DNA of 57,628 bases from Bacillota bacterium (GCA_014360195.1 JACIXY010000020.1:1-57628); one strand, 5' to 3'; shown: positions 1 to 9,525, counted from the first letter of the stretch. A program made the numbers and translations. The notes: generated by a model from the sequence alone, not told the origin.

Positions 1-1586
1 CCGTTGGCACTATCTGCCAACTCTTCCGCAGGGATTCGCAGGAACGCCTCGACCACGCGCGGGTCAAACTGCCGACCTGCACACCGACTCAGTTCCTCCC
101 GGGCCTGCTGCGCGCTCAGAGCCTCCCGGTAGGGCCTGGCAGACGTCATGGCATCGTAAGCATCCGCCACCCGGATGATCCGTGCCAGAAGCGGGATCTC
201 TTCTCCCACAAGCCCCGCAGGATAGCCACCGCCACCGTAGTCTTCGTGGTGGAGCCGCACGGCCGCGATGACCGCGGGCGGAAACCTGGCCGGCTCCAAG
301 ATCCTCGCCCCCACCACGGGGTGGCTCTGCATCTCCTTTCTTTCTTCCTCATTGAGACGCCCCGGCTTGAGCAGAATGTCCTCGCGCACACCGATCTTGC
401 CCAGATCGTGCAGGAGTCCGGCCAGGTACACCTGCTCCTGCTCTTCTGCACCAAGCCCTAACATGCGGGCGCACGCCCGCGCCCACTGCGCCACCCGCAG
501 GGAATGGCCCCGTGTGTAAACGTCCTTCGCCTCCAGGGCCGCCGCCAGCGCCCGCACGGCACTCAGATAGTATTCCCGCAGCGACGAGTAGAGGCGGGCG
601 TTCTCCAGCGCCAGCCCCAGGCTGGTGCCCAACGCGATCAGAAAAGCAGTCTCGTCCTCAGCGAAGCCTGCACCTTCCGGCCTGCCCGCTACGGTCAGCA
701 CGCCCGTTGCTTTACCCCCGACGATAAGGGGTATAGCTACCGCCGGCCGCCTTTCTTCACGCGTACCGCCTCCCGGCCTGCTGTTAAAGTGAACGGCGCG
801 GGTCTCTCGCTCAACGGCCGCGACGATTCTGCCTGACGGCACCACGCGGAGCGCGTCACAGGATTCCAGGGTAGCCGCCACCTCGGCGTTCGCGACCCCC
901 GGTACTTCCTCACCCAGCATCACCACCGACCCGCTGGTGGCGCCCGTCAGTTTCAGCACGGCTTGCAGCGCCCGCCGCCCCACTTCGTCTACCTCGAGGC
1001 TGCCGGCAACGGTCTGGCTGAATTCAAAAAGAGCGGCAAGCTCGTCCGCTTTTCTCCCCAGTTCCTGCTTGGCATAGAGCAGCTGAGCTACGGTGTCCGT
1101 TACCTTCTGTACCGCCGCCGCGACGGTCCGGAGCCGCTCTTCCGTCCAGAGCGGTACCGCTCTTGCCACCGCCAGAAGCCTTTCGCGGTCAATACCCGTT
1201 TCCCGGGCCAACCGTGTCACTTCCTCCTCTGCCAGCGGCCGCAGCGCCACGTTACCGCACAATATCGCAGCTACAGTTTCTCCGGCCACCTTCAGGGGAA
1301 CCGCCAGATGCACCAGCCCGGCGTGGCAGGCTTTGAGAACCTCCTTCCCCGCAGCCTCAGCAGCTTTTGCACACGCCGCGCGCGAAGCCGCGCACCTGGC
1401 CAGTCCCTCTCGGCTGGTGTTTACAAGAGCGCAGAAGGGACACAGGTTGGAAGGCTCGGTCAGCGGACGGCCGTCTGGGTGCACAACCATAGTCGTCAGC
1501 CCCAGGGCCCGGCTCATGTTCTCTTGAAGTTCTTGAAAACCTGTCTGCTTCAGCTCTTGGTAAAACACTGACCTGTGTTCTGCCAT
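1..1586 (-). CDS. PocR-GAF-HD-GYP signalling protein (3' end outside window)
   Basis: This gene reads leftward and leaves the window at base 1, so about 528 residues are visible and the C-terminus is missing. Residues from about 15 resemble a PocR sensory domain (LGLTTMVVHPDGRPLTE, then LCPFCALVNTSREGLARC with several cysteines). A GAF-like domain follows, and then an HD-GYP domain with HSLRVA, LLHDLGKIGV, HHEDYGGGGYPAGL and RVADAYDAM. HD-GYP proteins degrade cyclic di-GMP, and the HHE..GYP residues needed for this are all present. PocR domains bind small metabolites in other proteins, so a soluble ligand-controlled c-di-GMP phosphodiesterase is inferred. The ATG at 1586 is the only plausible start before a stop; its ribosome site is weak. 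The membrane-protein fragment just upstream may once have been its operon partner. Confidence 0.85.
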   Translation of the reverse strand, partial: MAEHRSVFYQELKQTGFQELQENMSRALGLTTMVVHPDGRPLTEPSNLCPFCALVNTSREGLARCAASRAACAKAAEAAGKEVLKACHAGLVHLAVPLKVAGETVAAILCGNVALRPLAEEEVTRLARETGIDRERLLAVARAVPLWTEERLRTVAAAVQKVTDTVAQLLYAKQELGRKADELAALFEFSQTVAGSLEVDEVGRRALQAVLKLTGATSGSVVMLGEEVPGVANAEVAATLESCDALRVVPSGRIVAAVERETRAVHFNSRPGGGTREERRPAVAIPLIVGGKATGVLTVAGRPEGAGFAEDETAFLIALGTSLGLALENARLYSSLREYYLSAVRALAAALEAKDVYTRGHSLRVAQWARACARMLGLGAEEQEQVYLAGLLHDLGKIGVREDILLKPGRLNEEERKEMQSHPVVGARILEPARFPPAVIAAVRLHHEDYGGGGYPAGLVGEEIPLLARIIRVADAYDAMTSARPYREALSAQQAREELSRCAGRQFDPRVVEAFLRIPAEELADSAN

Positions 1587-1613
1587 GGTAGTTAATGCAC
1601 TAGAACCCCCTCT

Positions 1614-1938
1614 TCACCGGCTGCACCTCAGCTCCGCGGCTACTTCATCCCCCGAGGAAGCCACAGAGATGACCGCCAGTGCAGCAGAATTGATAGCCGC
1701 CGACAGGTAGGCAGAACGCGGTTCCGACCTGAGCCTGTACGTGAACGCCGGAACGATGAACAGGAACAATAACGGCCCGTCGGCACCACCGGTAACCGCC
1801 ACGAGACAGCTTATCACCGCAAGCCCGAACAGCATCGAGGCGAGCCCCACCAGCCTCCTGTGCTCCGTACAGCACGCCAGCCCGGCAGCATTCGTTCCAA
1901 CGAACCCCGCCGCAAAAAGCCGACCAGCGCGAGGATTG
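1614..1938 (-). pseudogene. Truncated multi-helix membrane protein fragment
   Basis: Only about 105 C-terminal residues remain. They hold two to three hydrophobic helices (for example ASMLFGLAVISCLVAVTGG and PLLFLFIVPAFTYRL) and end 27 bases before the HD-GYP gene. This composition is typical of the membrane anchor of bacterial sensor proteins. The reading frame runs upstream into the end of a decayed IS256-type element near 1938, so the 5' part was probably lost to that insertion. Function cannot be assigned. Confidence 0.5.
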
Positions 1939-2500
1939 AGGATGTCCCAAACTTCGTGGAATTTGAGGTAGCGGCTCCGTGCTCCGTTGCAGTAAGACGG
2001 AGCTGTAGAAGTATTATTGGAGGCAGCCGCCAATCCCAGCATACCACACCAAGGGTAAATTTGGAAGGGCCGGTGGGAAAGAAAAGGCAACGACAATAGC
2101 GATTTCACGTAAGGCGGCGCTAAGGCTGGAAACGATCCGCCAGAAAGCCAGAGAGGGGCTGCTTGCACTGTGCGTGGAAGTGGGATCAGAAACCCTGGAA
2201 TTGATGTTTGAGAGTGAGCTGGAAGAGAAGATTGGCGAGAAGGGCAAATACAGCGCGGAGCGGTGTGGTTTCAGGCACGGCTATGAGACCAGGCAGGGGA
2301 CCCTGGGTGGGCGTAAGGTCAGGACGGCAAGTCCCCCGGGCCCGCACGGTTAACGGCAGAGAGGTCACGCTTGAGACATATGAATCGCTCAGGAACAATG
2401 ACATTCTGGGAGTCTGCCATAGAGGTAGCAAGGACCACCGCACGCAGAGTCAAGAGGCGGCAGAGTGGAAACCAGGTCTTAAGTAGATCGCCATAAGTAA
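1938..2500 (+). mobile_element. Internally deleted IS256-type element
   Basis: Plus-strand reading from about 2101 gives a recognisable IS256/mutator transposase N-terminus (ETIRQKAREGLLALCVEVGS, ELEEKIGEKGKYS, HGYETRQ) matching the transposase at 8.1-9.4 kb in the opposite orientation. After the part corresponding to YESLRNNDIL (about 2400) the sequence jumps to the C-terminal region (frame-shifted version of EMARTTARRVKRWRNGD), so the middle of the gene, including the catalytic core, is deleted. The left end (about 1938-2030) is nearly the same as the matching end of the 8-9.5 kb copy. The element is dead as a transposase source but could be moved in trans if both ends survive. Confidence 0.75.
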
Positions 2501-2640
2501 TCGCTGGTTCCAGAGAGCGCACGCGCCGTGCAGGGTTGCCGGTGTTGCACTCTGGGACGGCGCCCCAAGCGGGGATGCGCTACGCGAAATTCCATGATGA
2601 TCGGGACAACCTCGCACGAGCACCAAAAGCCAAATGCAGT
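2478..2640. repeat. Dispersed nested repeat, copy A
   Basis: This gap carries a copy of the intergenic repeat family described in the findings: a TAAGTAGATCGCCATAAG-like outer arm, GGTTGCCGGTG at about 2535, and the hairpin core GGCGCCCCAAGCGGGG. The closing inner arm is degenerate. It lies between the IS256 remnant and the end of the germination operon. Confidence 0.55.
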
Positions 2641-2642
2641 AG

Positions 2643-2861
2643 TCATTGAAAGAGGCCTGCAACTTCTCCCGTGAGGAACTCGATCCCCCTGACCGGGTTG
2701 GGCACCCGCACCCCTATGGCCTGGAGGAAGCCGACCACAAAACCGAAGAGCACAAGCAGGAGGAACAGCACAAGTTCCCCCCGCTCCCCTCGCCGAGTCA
2801 TCCCGGGCACCTCGTAAGCAACCATTGCAGCAAATGCGAGGACGAGCAATGCAACTGACAC
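2643..2861 (-). CDS. Small two-helix membrane protein, fourth gene of ger operon
   Basis: A 72-residue protein with two hydrophobic segments (VALLVLAFAAMVAYEV and LVLFLLLVLFGFVVGFLQA) separated by a charged loop (TRRGERGE). The GTG at 2861 is preferred because AGGAGG lies eight bases before it; the TTG at 2867 would be too close. It starts 17 bases after the GerC-like gene and is surely co-transcribed. Small two-helix D subunits are known from some GerA-family operons, where they modulate receptor activity. The position and topology fit that role, but sequence identity with known D proteins has not been tested. Confidence 0.7.
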   Translation of the reverse strand: MSVALLVLAFAAMVAYEVPGMTRRGERGELVLFLLLVLFGFVVGFLQAIGVRVPNPVRGIEFLTGEVAGLFQ

Positions 2862-2878
2862 CGGCAACTCCTCCTGAG

Positions 2879-4108
2879 CTACTTCCTGATCCTCGTGCTT
2901 CTGATCACTAGACCTGACCTTCTTAGTCTGGCCTTGACCTCCACCTGGACATCAATGTCCCGAAACTCCTCATCCCACCGGTCTCTGAACTGGTCGGCCC
3001 ATTTCTTTGGGTCTCTTCGGTTCAGTTCGGCGCCGAACCCAAAGATGTCGGAGCCAAGCTCCTGCGCTTTGGCCACCGCAGCTAGCACCTCGTTCGCGAT
3101 TACGGTGGCCATCCTCCGCTCCATACTCGCCCATAGCTCGGGCGACCTGAGTAGGTCGATGAACCCCTGGACATCGCCCACATTCGCTTCAGCTTCAACC
3201 TTCACTGTGACCGTAACCTTGCTATCTTCGACCTCAGGCTTGAACGAGCCTTTTGCCCGGAGGATCTCAAGTCCTATGAACTTGCCTTCTTCACCAGGCT
3301 TCTCAATGACAATGATCCCGCTCCTCACTCTGCCCGTGATCCAGTTGAACCCCCTCGTCTCCGGCTTGTTGAGCCAACCGACCAGTCGATCGTTTCTAAA
3401 GACCGCTGCTCCGGTCAGTCTGAGTGATCCACCTATCTTTTCTCTTTTCAACTCCCCACGAATGTCGAATTCCTGTGGCCTAGGGATGATCTCCGCGCGG
3501 GTAGCGATGGGGTCTATTCCCTCTCCTTCGAGCTTTTGCAGGAAATCGTTCAACATGTCTTCGCCAACTGTCGACAGTTCCGTCCGAGCAGCTTGTAACA
3601 AGCGCATGGCTCCTTCTGGCGGCATTCGCTCGAGCTCGAACTCGGTCTGCAAAAGGTCTGACGCCTTGGCACCCTTGGCGGCCACTATCCACACCCGACG
3701 ACGAAACTCTCCATCACGGTCGAACCAATCCAGAACATCTCGGATACCTTTCCGCGCGAACGCCTCACCGATCACGATGAACCGACAGTGTGCCCAGAAT
3801 GGCCGCCGCGGCGACTGGGAGAACAGGTTCTGCACGGCTTCAAACACCGTATATCCCGTGCTGCTCACAACCCAGAAAGGTCTCTCTTCCGCAGATCCGT
3901 GGGTCTCCATGCCACCACCTATGGCAAAGGGTTTCGCTATGAGGACCGTGAGCTGGATTTTGCCCTCTTCCCGGGCTTCATCGACGCCAGCCGCAAGGAT
4001 AAAGCCTACAGTCTCGATCTCTCTTCGGTTCCAGCATCCAGCCGCGGTTGCCACAATCGCCGCGATCAGGAGAAGGGCAGCAGCTCTCAGCGCTCGTTTT
4101 CCCAGCAT
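2879..4108 (-). CDS. gerKC: Spore germination lipoprotein, Ger(x)C family
   Basis: GerC-type subunit of a nutrient germinant receptor, anchored on the outer face of the spore inner membrane. The 409-residue product begins with a lipoprotein signal peptide and a lipobox ending at Cys25 (TAAGC), followed by the usual WNRREIETVGFILAAGVD start of the mature family. The ATG at 4108 is chosen over the GTG at 4117 because AGGAGG sits eight bases before it. The start lies six bases beyond the stop of the permease gene, so translation is probably coupled. Length and order A-B-C are normal for the family. The K designation is by general resemblance only. Confidence 0.9.
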   Translation of the reverse strand: MLGKRALRAAALLLIAAIVATAAGCWNRREIETVGFILAAGVDEAREEGKIQLTVLIAKPFAIGGGMETHGSAEERPFWVVSSTGYTVFEAVQNLFSQSPRRPFWAHCRFIVIGEAFARKGIRDVLDWFDRDGEFRRRVWIVAAKGAKASDLLQTEFELERMPPEGAMRLLQAARTELSTVGEDMLNDFLQKLEGEGIDPIATRAEIIPRPQEFDIRGELKREKIGGSLRLTGAAVFRNDRLVGWLNKPETRGFNWITGRVRSGIIVIEKPGEEGKFIGLEILRAKGSFKPEVEDSKVTVTVKVEAEANVGDVQGFIDLLRSPELWASMERRMATVIANEVLAAVAKAQELGSDIFGFGAELNRRDPKKWADQFRDRWDEEFRDIDVQVEVKARLRRSGLVIRSTRIRK

Positions 4109-4113
4109 CGGGG

Positions 4114-5229
4114 TCACCTCCTTACACCAGGGCCAAGGCGGAGCCTGCCTCGCAAGAGAGCGGCCACATACAAGATAGCCGTTGTGCCCGCCGCGACGAT
4201 GAGGGAGTAGACCCCGAGGTTTCTGAACTGGAGGAAGCGTTGCAGGTCGACGTTGCTCTCAAAGAACAAGATGCCAAACGCAACGGCTATCGCCCCAAGT
4301 GGATATACGAACGACTGAAACCGGGAAATGCCGAATACCTGCGCCAATCCAACGGCGCTCGCCCATAAGAACAGAGCGAGCTTGATCTCGCTGCTCAGGG
4401 TCCAGGCTCCCATTGTAATGGCCTCGATCCTCTCCAAGAAGTTTGCGATGCTTATCATCCTGCTCAGGCTGAAAGCTGGCATTGCCAGGCCCGATACCGT
4501 CGGTCCGAAAACTGCCACCAGGACTATTGCAAGCCACGTCATGAGCAGCCCACTGGCCAGGACCGCGTACACAGAGTGGCGCACCGCGTCCTTCGGCCGG
4601 TTCAGGTAGGGCAGGACCATGCCCAGGACGATGAATTGCAGGAAGAAGGAGACAACAGTCCCTGTTGGGGCTGCGAGTGGCCGAAGTCCGTGCGCCAGAA
4701 CCGGGGCCAGGTTCTTGAACCGCATTTCATCGTACGGAAGGACAAACATGACTATCAGGAAGAAGAGGACGACCCAGACGCCGTTCTCACCCATCCGTCC
4801 AACAACTTCAAGACCGTTCCGGGCCGCGTTGGCTGCCAGAAAGGCCGTCACGATCATAAAAACGAGTATAGGCGTCTCCGGCATGATAGCTGTGGTGTAG
4901 GCCTCTCCGAGTTCTCTCGCAACATCGGCGACCACGGAAATCCAGTACCAGACCAGGATCAGCCCGACGAGCTTCCCAAGGTACCTGCCCAGGAGTAGCT
5001 CGCTGTACTCGATGATGGTCTTATCAGGGAACTTCAACCCTAGGCGTACCACAAGCAGCACGAAGGGTATGGACAAGAGCGTCCCGAGCAAGCTCGCAAT
5101 CCAAGCGTCCTGCGGCACTCGAAGCTCTGTTATCATGGGAAACGCTACGGTTATCGGCACCACCCGGCTTAGCACCAGAACCGCCATAAGTTGCCTTCCT
5201 GATATTTTCCCACCCTCGACCTTACTCAT
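4114..5229 (-). CDS. gerKB: Spore germination permease-like subunit, GerAB type
   Basis: A 371-residue integral membrane protein of the APC superfamily with about ten hydrophobic segments (for example LVLSRVVPITVAFPMITE, LVGLILVWYWISVVADVA, VSFFLQFIVLGMVLPY). GerAB subunits bind the germinant and form the membrane core of the receptor. The ATG overlaps the TGA of the upstream GerA-type gene (ATGA), after a GGAGGG site. Nothing is truncated. The germinant cannot be predicted from sequence. Confidence 0.92.
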   Translation of the reverse strand: MSKVEGGKISGRQLMAVLVLSRVVPITVAFPMITELRVPQDAWIASLLGTLLSIPFVLLVVRLGLKFPDKTIIEYSELLLGRYLGKLVGLILVWYWISVVADVARELGEAYTTAIMPETPILVFMIVTAFLAANAARNGLEVVGRMGENGVWVVLFFLIVMFVLPYDEMRFKNLAPVLAHGLRPLAAPTGTVVSFFLQFIVLGMVLPYLNRPKDAVRHSVYAVLASGLLMTWLAIVLVAVFGPTVSGLAMPAFSLSRMISIANFLERIEAITMGAWTLSSEIKLALFLWASAVGLAQVFGISRFQSFVYPLGAIAVAFGILFFESNVDLQRFLQFRNLGVYSLIVAAGTTAILYVAALLRGRLRLGPGVRR

Positions 5230-6848
5230 TTGCCGCCCTCCTTGCCTACCAGATGGTGAACCTCCTTCTCTTCAGCAGAAGGTGGCCTGGGCCTAAGGCC
5301 AGGTGCCTGCCTTGTCGGAGCTTTCTTGCCGGTAAACTGGGGCCGGGTGCGCAAAGCCCACCAGGGGGCTCGCAGCAGGGCGTCCTTGAGGTCGGAAAAC
5401 ACTATCGGAGCAAGGGGCTCCAGAAACGGCACTCCAAATGACCGTAGGCAAGTCAAGTGAATCAAGAGAGCGAACATCCCCGCGACTATGCCGAATAGTC
5501 CAAGTACGCCGGCCAGAACCGTCATTAGGAAACGCAGGAGGCGCACCCCGATGGCGAGGCTGAACACCGGGGTGGCGAACGAGGCGATCCCAGTGAACGC
5601 CACCACCATGACCATCGCCGGGGAAGCCAGACCCGCCCGTATCGCCGCGTCACCGATGACGAGAGCGCCTATTATGCTGACGGCTTGGCCCACTACCCGG
5701 GGCAAGCGGACCCCGGCTTCCCGCAGGGTCTCAAAAACGAACTCCATTAGCAGGGCCTCAACCACGGCGGGAAACGGTATCCCCTCCCTTTGAGCTGCGA
5801 TACTCAGTACAAGAGGCGTGGGTAACATCTCCTGGTGGAACGTGGTTACAGCAACGTACAGCGACGGCAAGGTGAGGGAGATGAAGAATGCAGCCACCCT
5901 GAGAAGCCTTAATACCGATCCGATGAAATACCGCTCGTAGTAGTCCTCGGTAGAGGTGAGGAACATGGTAAACGTGGCCGGCACGATCAGGACGAACGGG
6001 GTGCCGTCTGTGAGGATCGCAATCCTGCCCTCGAGCAGGGCTCCTGTGACTTTGTCTGGCCGCTCGGTGCGCAGTATTGTCGGGAAAGGAGAGAATGGTG
6101 CATCTTCGATGTATTCCTCGATGTTACCGCTTTCATGAATGGCATCGGCGTCGATCCTCCTGAGCCGATTTCTGACCTCCTGCACGGTCTCGTGGTTGGC
6201 CACTCCCGCAATGTAAGCAATCGCAACTCTCGTCTTGGTGATACGTCCGATTCTCATCTCTTCGATCCGGAGCTGGGATCCCATGATTCTGCGACGCAGG
6301 AGGCTGGTGTTTGTGCGCAGTGTTTCGACGAACCCTTCTTTCGATCCCCTTACGGTGGCCTCCGTAGTCGGCTCATCTATGCCCCTCTGCTCCCAACCAC
6401 GTGTGTCGCAGACCAGCCCCTTTCCAATGCCATCGATCAAAACCCCGCTGTGCCCTCCGGCCACATGGGTGATGAACTTGTCCAGCGAGTCGACTTCTTC
6501 GACGCCGCTTGCCGAAAGAAGGCGGGCCTTGAGATCCGCATACGCCTGTCTCGGACTATCCCATTTAAGACCCATGTCGGTGATCTGCTCGATCACCGCC
6601 TCAGCCACCTGTCTCTTATCTACGAGGCCGTCTATGTGAACGACAAGAGCAGAGATCTTCCCCTGGGCACCAGTCTGCAGGTCTCGGAAGACCAGGTCTG
6701 CGCTATTGCCAAACGCAGCTTTGATCCTCTCCCGGTTGACAGGTAACCTGGAAGATATCCGTCCCTCAACAGAGCCTGTCTCGGCTTGTGCGGAACCTTG
6801 CGTGCGCTCTATTCGTCGAGAAAGAAGTCGCCACAACATCCCGAGCAC
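5226..6848 (-). CDS. gerKA: Spore germination receptor subunit, GerAA type
   Basis: First gene of the germinant receptor operon, about 540 residues. The N-terminal half is a soluble domain (RINRERIKAAFGNSADLVFR-like start, then DIEEYIEDAPFSPFPTILR-like segment) and the C-terminal part has membrane helices with the family motif ERPDKVTGALLEGRIAILTDGTP and LPSLYVAVTTFHQEMLPTPL. The GTG at 6848 has AGGAGG eleven bases upstream and is preferred to the TTG at 6890 and the ATG at 6839. A weak sigma-G-like promoter (GTATA, then CAGAATT 17 bases on) can be seen upstream near 6930-6965 but is not convincing. The C-terminal tail beyond the membrane region is basic and proline-rich. Confidence 0.92.
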   Translation of the reverse strand: MLGMLWRLLSRRIERTQGSAQAETGSVEGRISSRLPVNRERIKAAFGNSADLVFRDLQTGAQGKISALVVHIDGLVDKRQVAEAVIEQITDMGLKWDSPRQAYADLKARLLSASGVEEVDSLDKFITHVAGGHSGVLIDGIGKGLVCDTRGWEQRGIDEPTTEATVRGSKEGFVETLRTNTSLLRRRIMGSQLRIEEMRIGRITKTRVAIAYIAGVANHETVQEVRNRLRRIDADAIHESGNIEEYIEDAPFSPFPTILRTERPDKVTGALLEGRIAILTDGTPFVLIVPATFTMFLTSTEDYYERYFIGSVLRLLRVAAFFISLTLPSLYVAVTTFHQEMLPTPLVLSIAAQREGIPFPAVVEALLMEFVFETLREAGVRLPRVVGQAVSIIGALVIGDAAIRAGLASPAMVMVVAFTGIASFATPVFSLAIGVRLLRFLMTVLAGVLGLFGIVAGMFALLIHLTCLRSFGVPFLEPLAPIVFSDLKDALLRAPWWALRTRPQFTGKKAPTRQAPGLRPRPPSAEEKEVHHLVGKEGGK

Positions 6849-7340
6849 GATCCACCCACCTCCTCTCCCGAAGAGCCGCCACAACCTCAAGCTTAGCCGT
6901 TCTGTGCTGTAGTCATCAGCCGCTGGGACGAATTGGCGCCCGTAATCAATTCTGCCTAGAGCAGGCGGTTTTATACTTGGGTTTTCTGTCGATGCGAAAC
7001 CCCTCCAAGCGGAGCGTCATGAGTCTCTGCCACTTCACCAGGGTTCGGGCTACTCGCGGTTGCCGGTGCTCGCGCTCCGAGGACGGCACCCCAAGCGGGG
7101 CGCCTTGTCGAAATTCCCCCCGAAGGCAGATGGCGAAATTCTTACACCCCGTCGCCCAAGCACCGGCAACCTGACCCGCCCCGGAAAAAAGGAAAGCCAC
7201 AAAAGGGGTCTTCAGGCTGCTAACGAGGTAACACGAAGTGGCGCGAGCACGTTATCGAGGACGGGCGCAAGTCGCTCTCGCAAAGAAGCTCACCGGTCGG
7301 CCCAACGAGGATGAAAGAGCCGAAGCACTGGGTACCATCG
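6849..7340. other. Intergenic region upstream of ger operon
   Basis: No gene is visible here. The stretch holds the leader and promoter region of the ger operon and, at 7058-7171, a copy of the dispersed repeat. Confidence 0.5.
7058..7171. repeat. Dispersed repeat, copy B (inner module)
   Basis: A 114-bp module opened by GGTTGCCGGTG and closed by its exact inverse CACCGGCAACC. It contains the shared core GGACGGCACCCCAAGCGGGG with a GCNCCCC-AAGC-GGGG hairpin. The copy at 55467-55580 has the same order and nearly the same length. Confidence 0.75.
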
Positions 7341-7470
7341 TTCCCAAGACAGTGTAAGACATCCGTGATAACGCAACACCTGCGATGCTCTGCGGGACAG
7401 GGCTACGGATCTCAGAACCTGTTGGCCTCGATGCTGATAGCGTCGTCGGTAACTACGTGCATGCAAGCTA
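7340..7470 (+). pseudogene. Tyrosine recombinase (XerC/D-like) fragment
   Basis: A short plus-strand reading contains DIRDNATPAMLCGTGLRISE followed by PVGLDADSVVGN. This matches the RD.A...LYGTGLRISEL.GL..DDVD signature around the first catalytic arginine of phage-type integrases and Xer recombinases. A TAA interrupts the frame just before it, and nothing recognisable follows. It lies outside the left att repeat, so it belongs to an older decayed element rather than to the 14.5-kb island. Confidence 0.5.
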
Positions 7471-7709
7471 TGAGAAAACGCCGGTCAAAAGGGCGGGTGT
7501 CACGTGAGCCTTTACCGGCTGCCTCCGTGGTACGCCTGGGGCACTCGTGCCGAGAAGAATAAGTGCTCGACGCGCGTTGCACGGGGCTGATAGAGTGCCG
7601 GAGGCGCACTTGCTGGTGGACGGCACGGTGCGCCGCGCGCACGGGAACGAGGAGTACAGTAGTAAAGGGGTTTGCAGCAGTTCTTCGATCCCGCAAACCC
7701 CCGAAATAG

Positions 7710-7757
7710 CTGGCGCGCCCGGAGGGACTCGAACCCACGACCCTCTGATCCGAAGTC
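7710..7757 (-). repeat. Left att repeat: 3' half of tRNA-Arg
   Basis: Forty-eight bases identical to 22230-22277, the 3' half of the complete tRNA-Arg(TCG) gene, in the same orientation. After base 7757 the sequence stops resembling a tRNA. A partial copy of a tRNA 3' end at distance from the intact gene, with an integrase next to the intact gene, is the signature of an integrated mobile element. Confidence 0.85.
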
Positions 7758-8080
7758 CGGTAACCGGCATTCCACCCAGTACCATTGGGTTCCGTGAGTC
7801 CCATCTAGCTGGGCAGATCGGACCCTCCGGTTTCCACTCCTCCCATGTCGTACCGCCACGTACCGCCAATTAGATTGGCACAGGATTGGCAAGATCAGCA
7901 AAGGCTGACGCTGAGCGAGGGGAGGACTGGGGGCGCACCGCCGGCTTGGAGAATACCCGTGTGCTATGTGGCATAGTATGGAAGCCATAAGAGGTCTGAA
8001 TCTAGAAGTCTCTCTACGGAAGATAACCTGGTTATCGCGCGGGGGCCACCGAGTTCAATGCCCCACCCTTCGAGCCCCAT
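7758..8080. other. Left end of island, arm-site region
   Basis: No gene seen. At 7873-7892 are two spaced GATTGGCA motifs that resemble the pair at 22164-22183 near the right end; they are likely integrase arm-binding sites. Confidence 0.5.
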
Positions 8081-8099
8081 AAGCCCCAGGACCGAGCTT

Positions 8100-9525
8100 G
8101 TCCCGATCATCGCGGGATTTCGCGTAGCGCACCCCCGCTTGATTTTTCACGCGTTTGCTGCCTCGCTCGTGGTGTTGAGAACCTCGCCCTTAGGACGCAT
8201 CCTCAGGAGCGGTGGTTCTCGGTAACGTGCCACGCACCGGAACTTGCGCTCTGCTTCCTTGAGCCCTACCAGCGTCCGCATTAACACCAGGTCTCCGTTA
8301 CGCCACCTCTTGACCCTGCGCGCGGTGGTCCTTGCCATTTCTATGGCGGACTCGATGGGATTCGTCGAACGTAGGGTGCGCCGCAGAGCACCCTGCAGCA
8401 TGAGCCGGTTAATGGTTTATCGTCTCCTCCAGGCCCTCGCGTAGGCTTGCGGCGGCTCCAGGGCAGTTCTTCTCCAAAGAGTCTGCCAGTGCCTCAAGCG
8501 CTTTCCTCGCCATGTTGGCATCAGTCTTGAGCCCAGGCGGCTGCAAGCTTGCGCTTCACCAAGGGGCGCTGTTCCTCAGGGAAATGGTCAAGAACGTTCC
8601 TCATCTTGTGCACCTGGCACCTCTGGACGGGTACGTCATTCCCGAGCACATCAGCCACTGCCCTGCGTAACGCCTTGGAACCGTCTATGACAACGAGCAG
8701 CCCATCCGTCTTAAGACCCCGCTCCGCCAGGTCGGTGACCAGCCCTTTGCATACCGAAGCATTCTCGGTGGCGCCCTCCCGCAGGCCGGGTATGTGTTTC
8801 TTACCGTCAATGCGATGCCGAGGGCACAGACTGCCGTATGCTCCGCTACCACGATCCCGTCGATGTATAGAACCACCAGGTCAATCCCATCCAGCGGCTT
8901 AGCCATAAGCTCAGCCAGCGCCTCCTGCGTCATTCGGGCAAACCTGCGGCTTATCGAACTCTTGGAGACGCCGGATGCCTCCACATCGCCCACATCCTCA
9001 AGCCCGAAAGCATAGTTGCGCGTGGATAGACCGTGCAGCATCGTCTCAAAGGCATGGCGCGTCAGGACCTCATCATTCTTGACTGCCTCGTATGACTCAA
9101 GCACAACCTCCTTGCCGTCGACCGTACGAGCCCTGGGCCTCGAGACTCTCACCTCCCGCCCACCCAGAACCACCGGCCTTGTCTCATGGCCATGCCTGGA
9201 AGCCCTCCTCCCCGGGTTGTACTTGCCCTTCTTGCCGATCTTCTCCTCCAGCTCCCGCTCAAACAGCACCTCCAGCGTGTTGAGCCCTACGCCCACGCAC
9301 AGCGCGCGAAACCCCTCCTTTGCCCTCTGGCGTATGGCCTCTAAACTCAGCGCCACCTCGCCATAAATCCCCGTTCCTTTCGGCTCCTCCTTCTCGGTGG
9401 CCCTTCCAGTCTCGCCCTTGCTGTGATATGCTGACACTGGCGGCTCCCTCCTTTTCTCTACAGCTCCGTTTTACCACAACGGAGCCCGGAGCCGCTACCT
9501 CAAATTCCACGCTCGTTGGGACATC
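8100..9525 (-). mobile_element. IS256-type insertion sequence, decayed
   Basis: Element around the broken transposase at 8147-9437. Its 5' end (about 9440-9525) is nearly identical to bases 1938-2030 of the deleted copy. Its 3' flank (8100-8150) shares GCGCTACGCGAAAT and GATGATCGGGACAA with the sequence after the deleted copy. Exact terminal repeats and target duplication could not be fixed by eye. Confidence 0.65.
8147..9437 (-). pseudogene. IS256/mutator family transposase, frameshifted
   Basis: The N-terminal frame (8685-9437) is intact through LVVLYIDGIVVAEHTAVCALG, which carries the first DDE aspartate. Near 8835 the frame shifts; the continuation DGKKHIPGLREGATENAS, LVVIDGSKALRRAVADVLG and RCQVHKMRNVLDHFPEEQRP is clear in another frame and includes the second aspartate. 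A further shift near 8530 leads to LKTDANMARKALEALADSL, and another near 8410 to the C-terminus (LRSTNPIESAIEMARTTARR). At least three frameshifts mean no full-length transposase is made. Confidence 0.85.

Noticed and set aside
6925-6970. Sigma-G promoter for the ger operon
   Set aside because: GTATA and CAGAATT are correctly spaced but the -10 differs from the consensus at two key positions, so it was mentioned only in passing.
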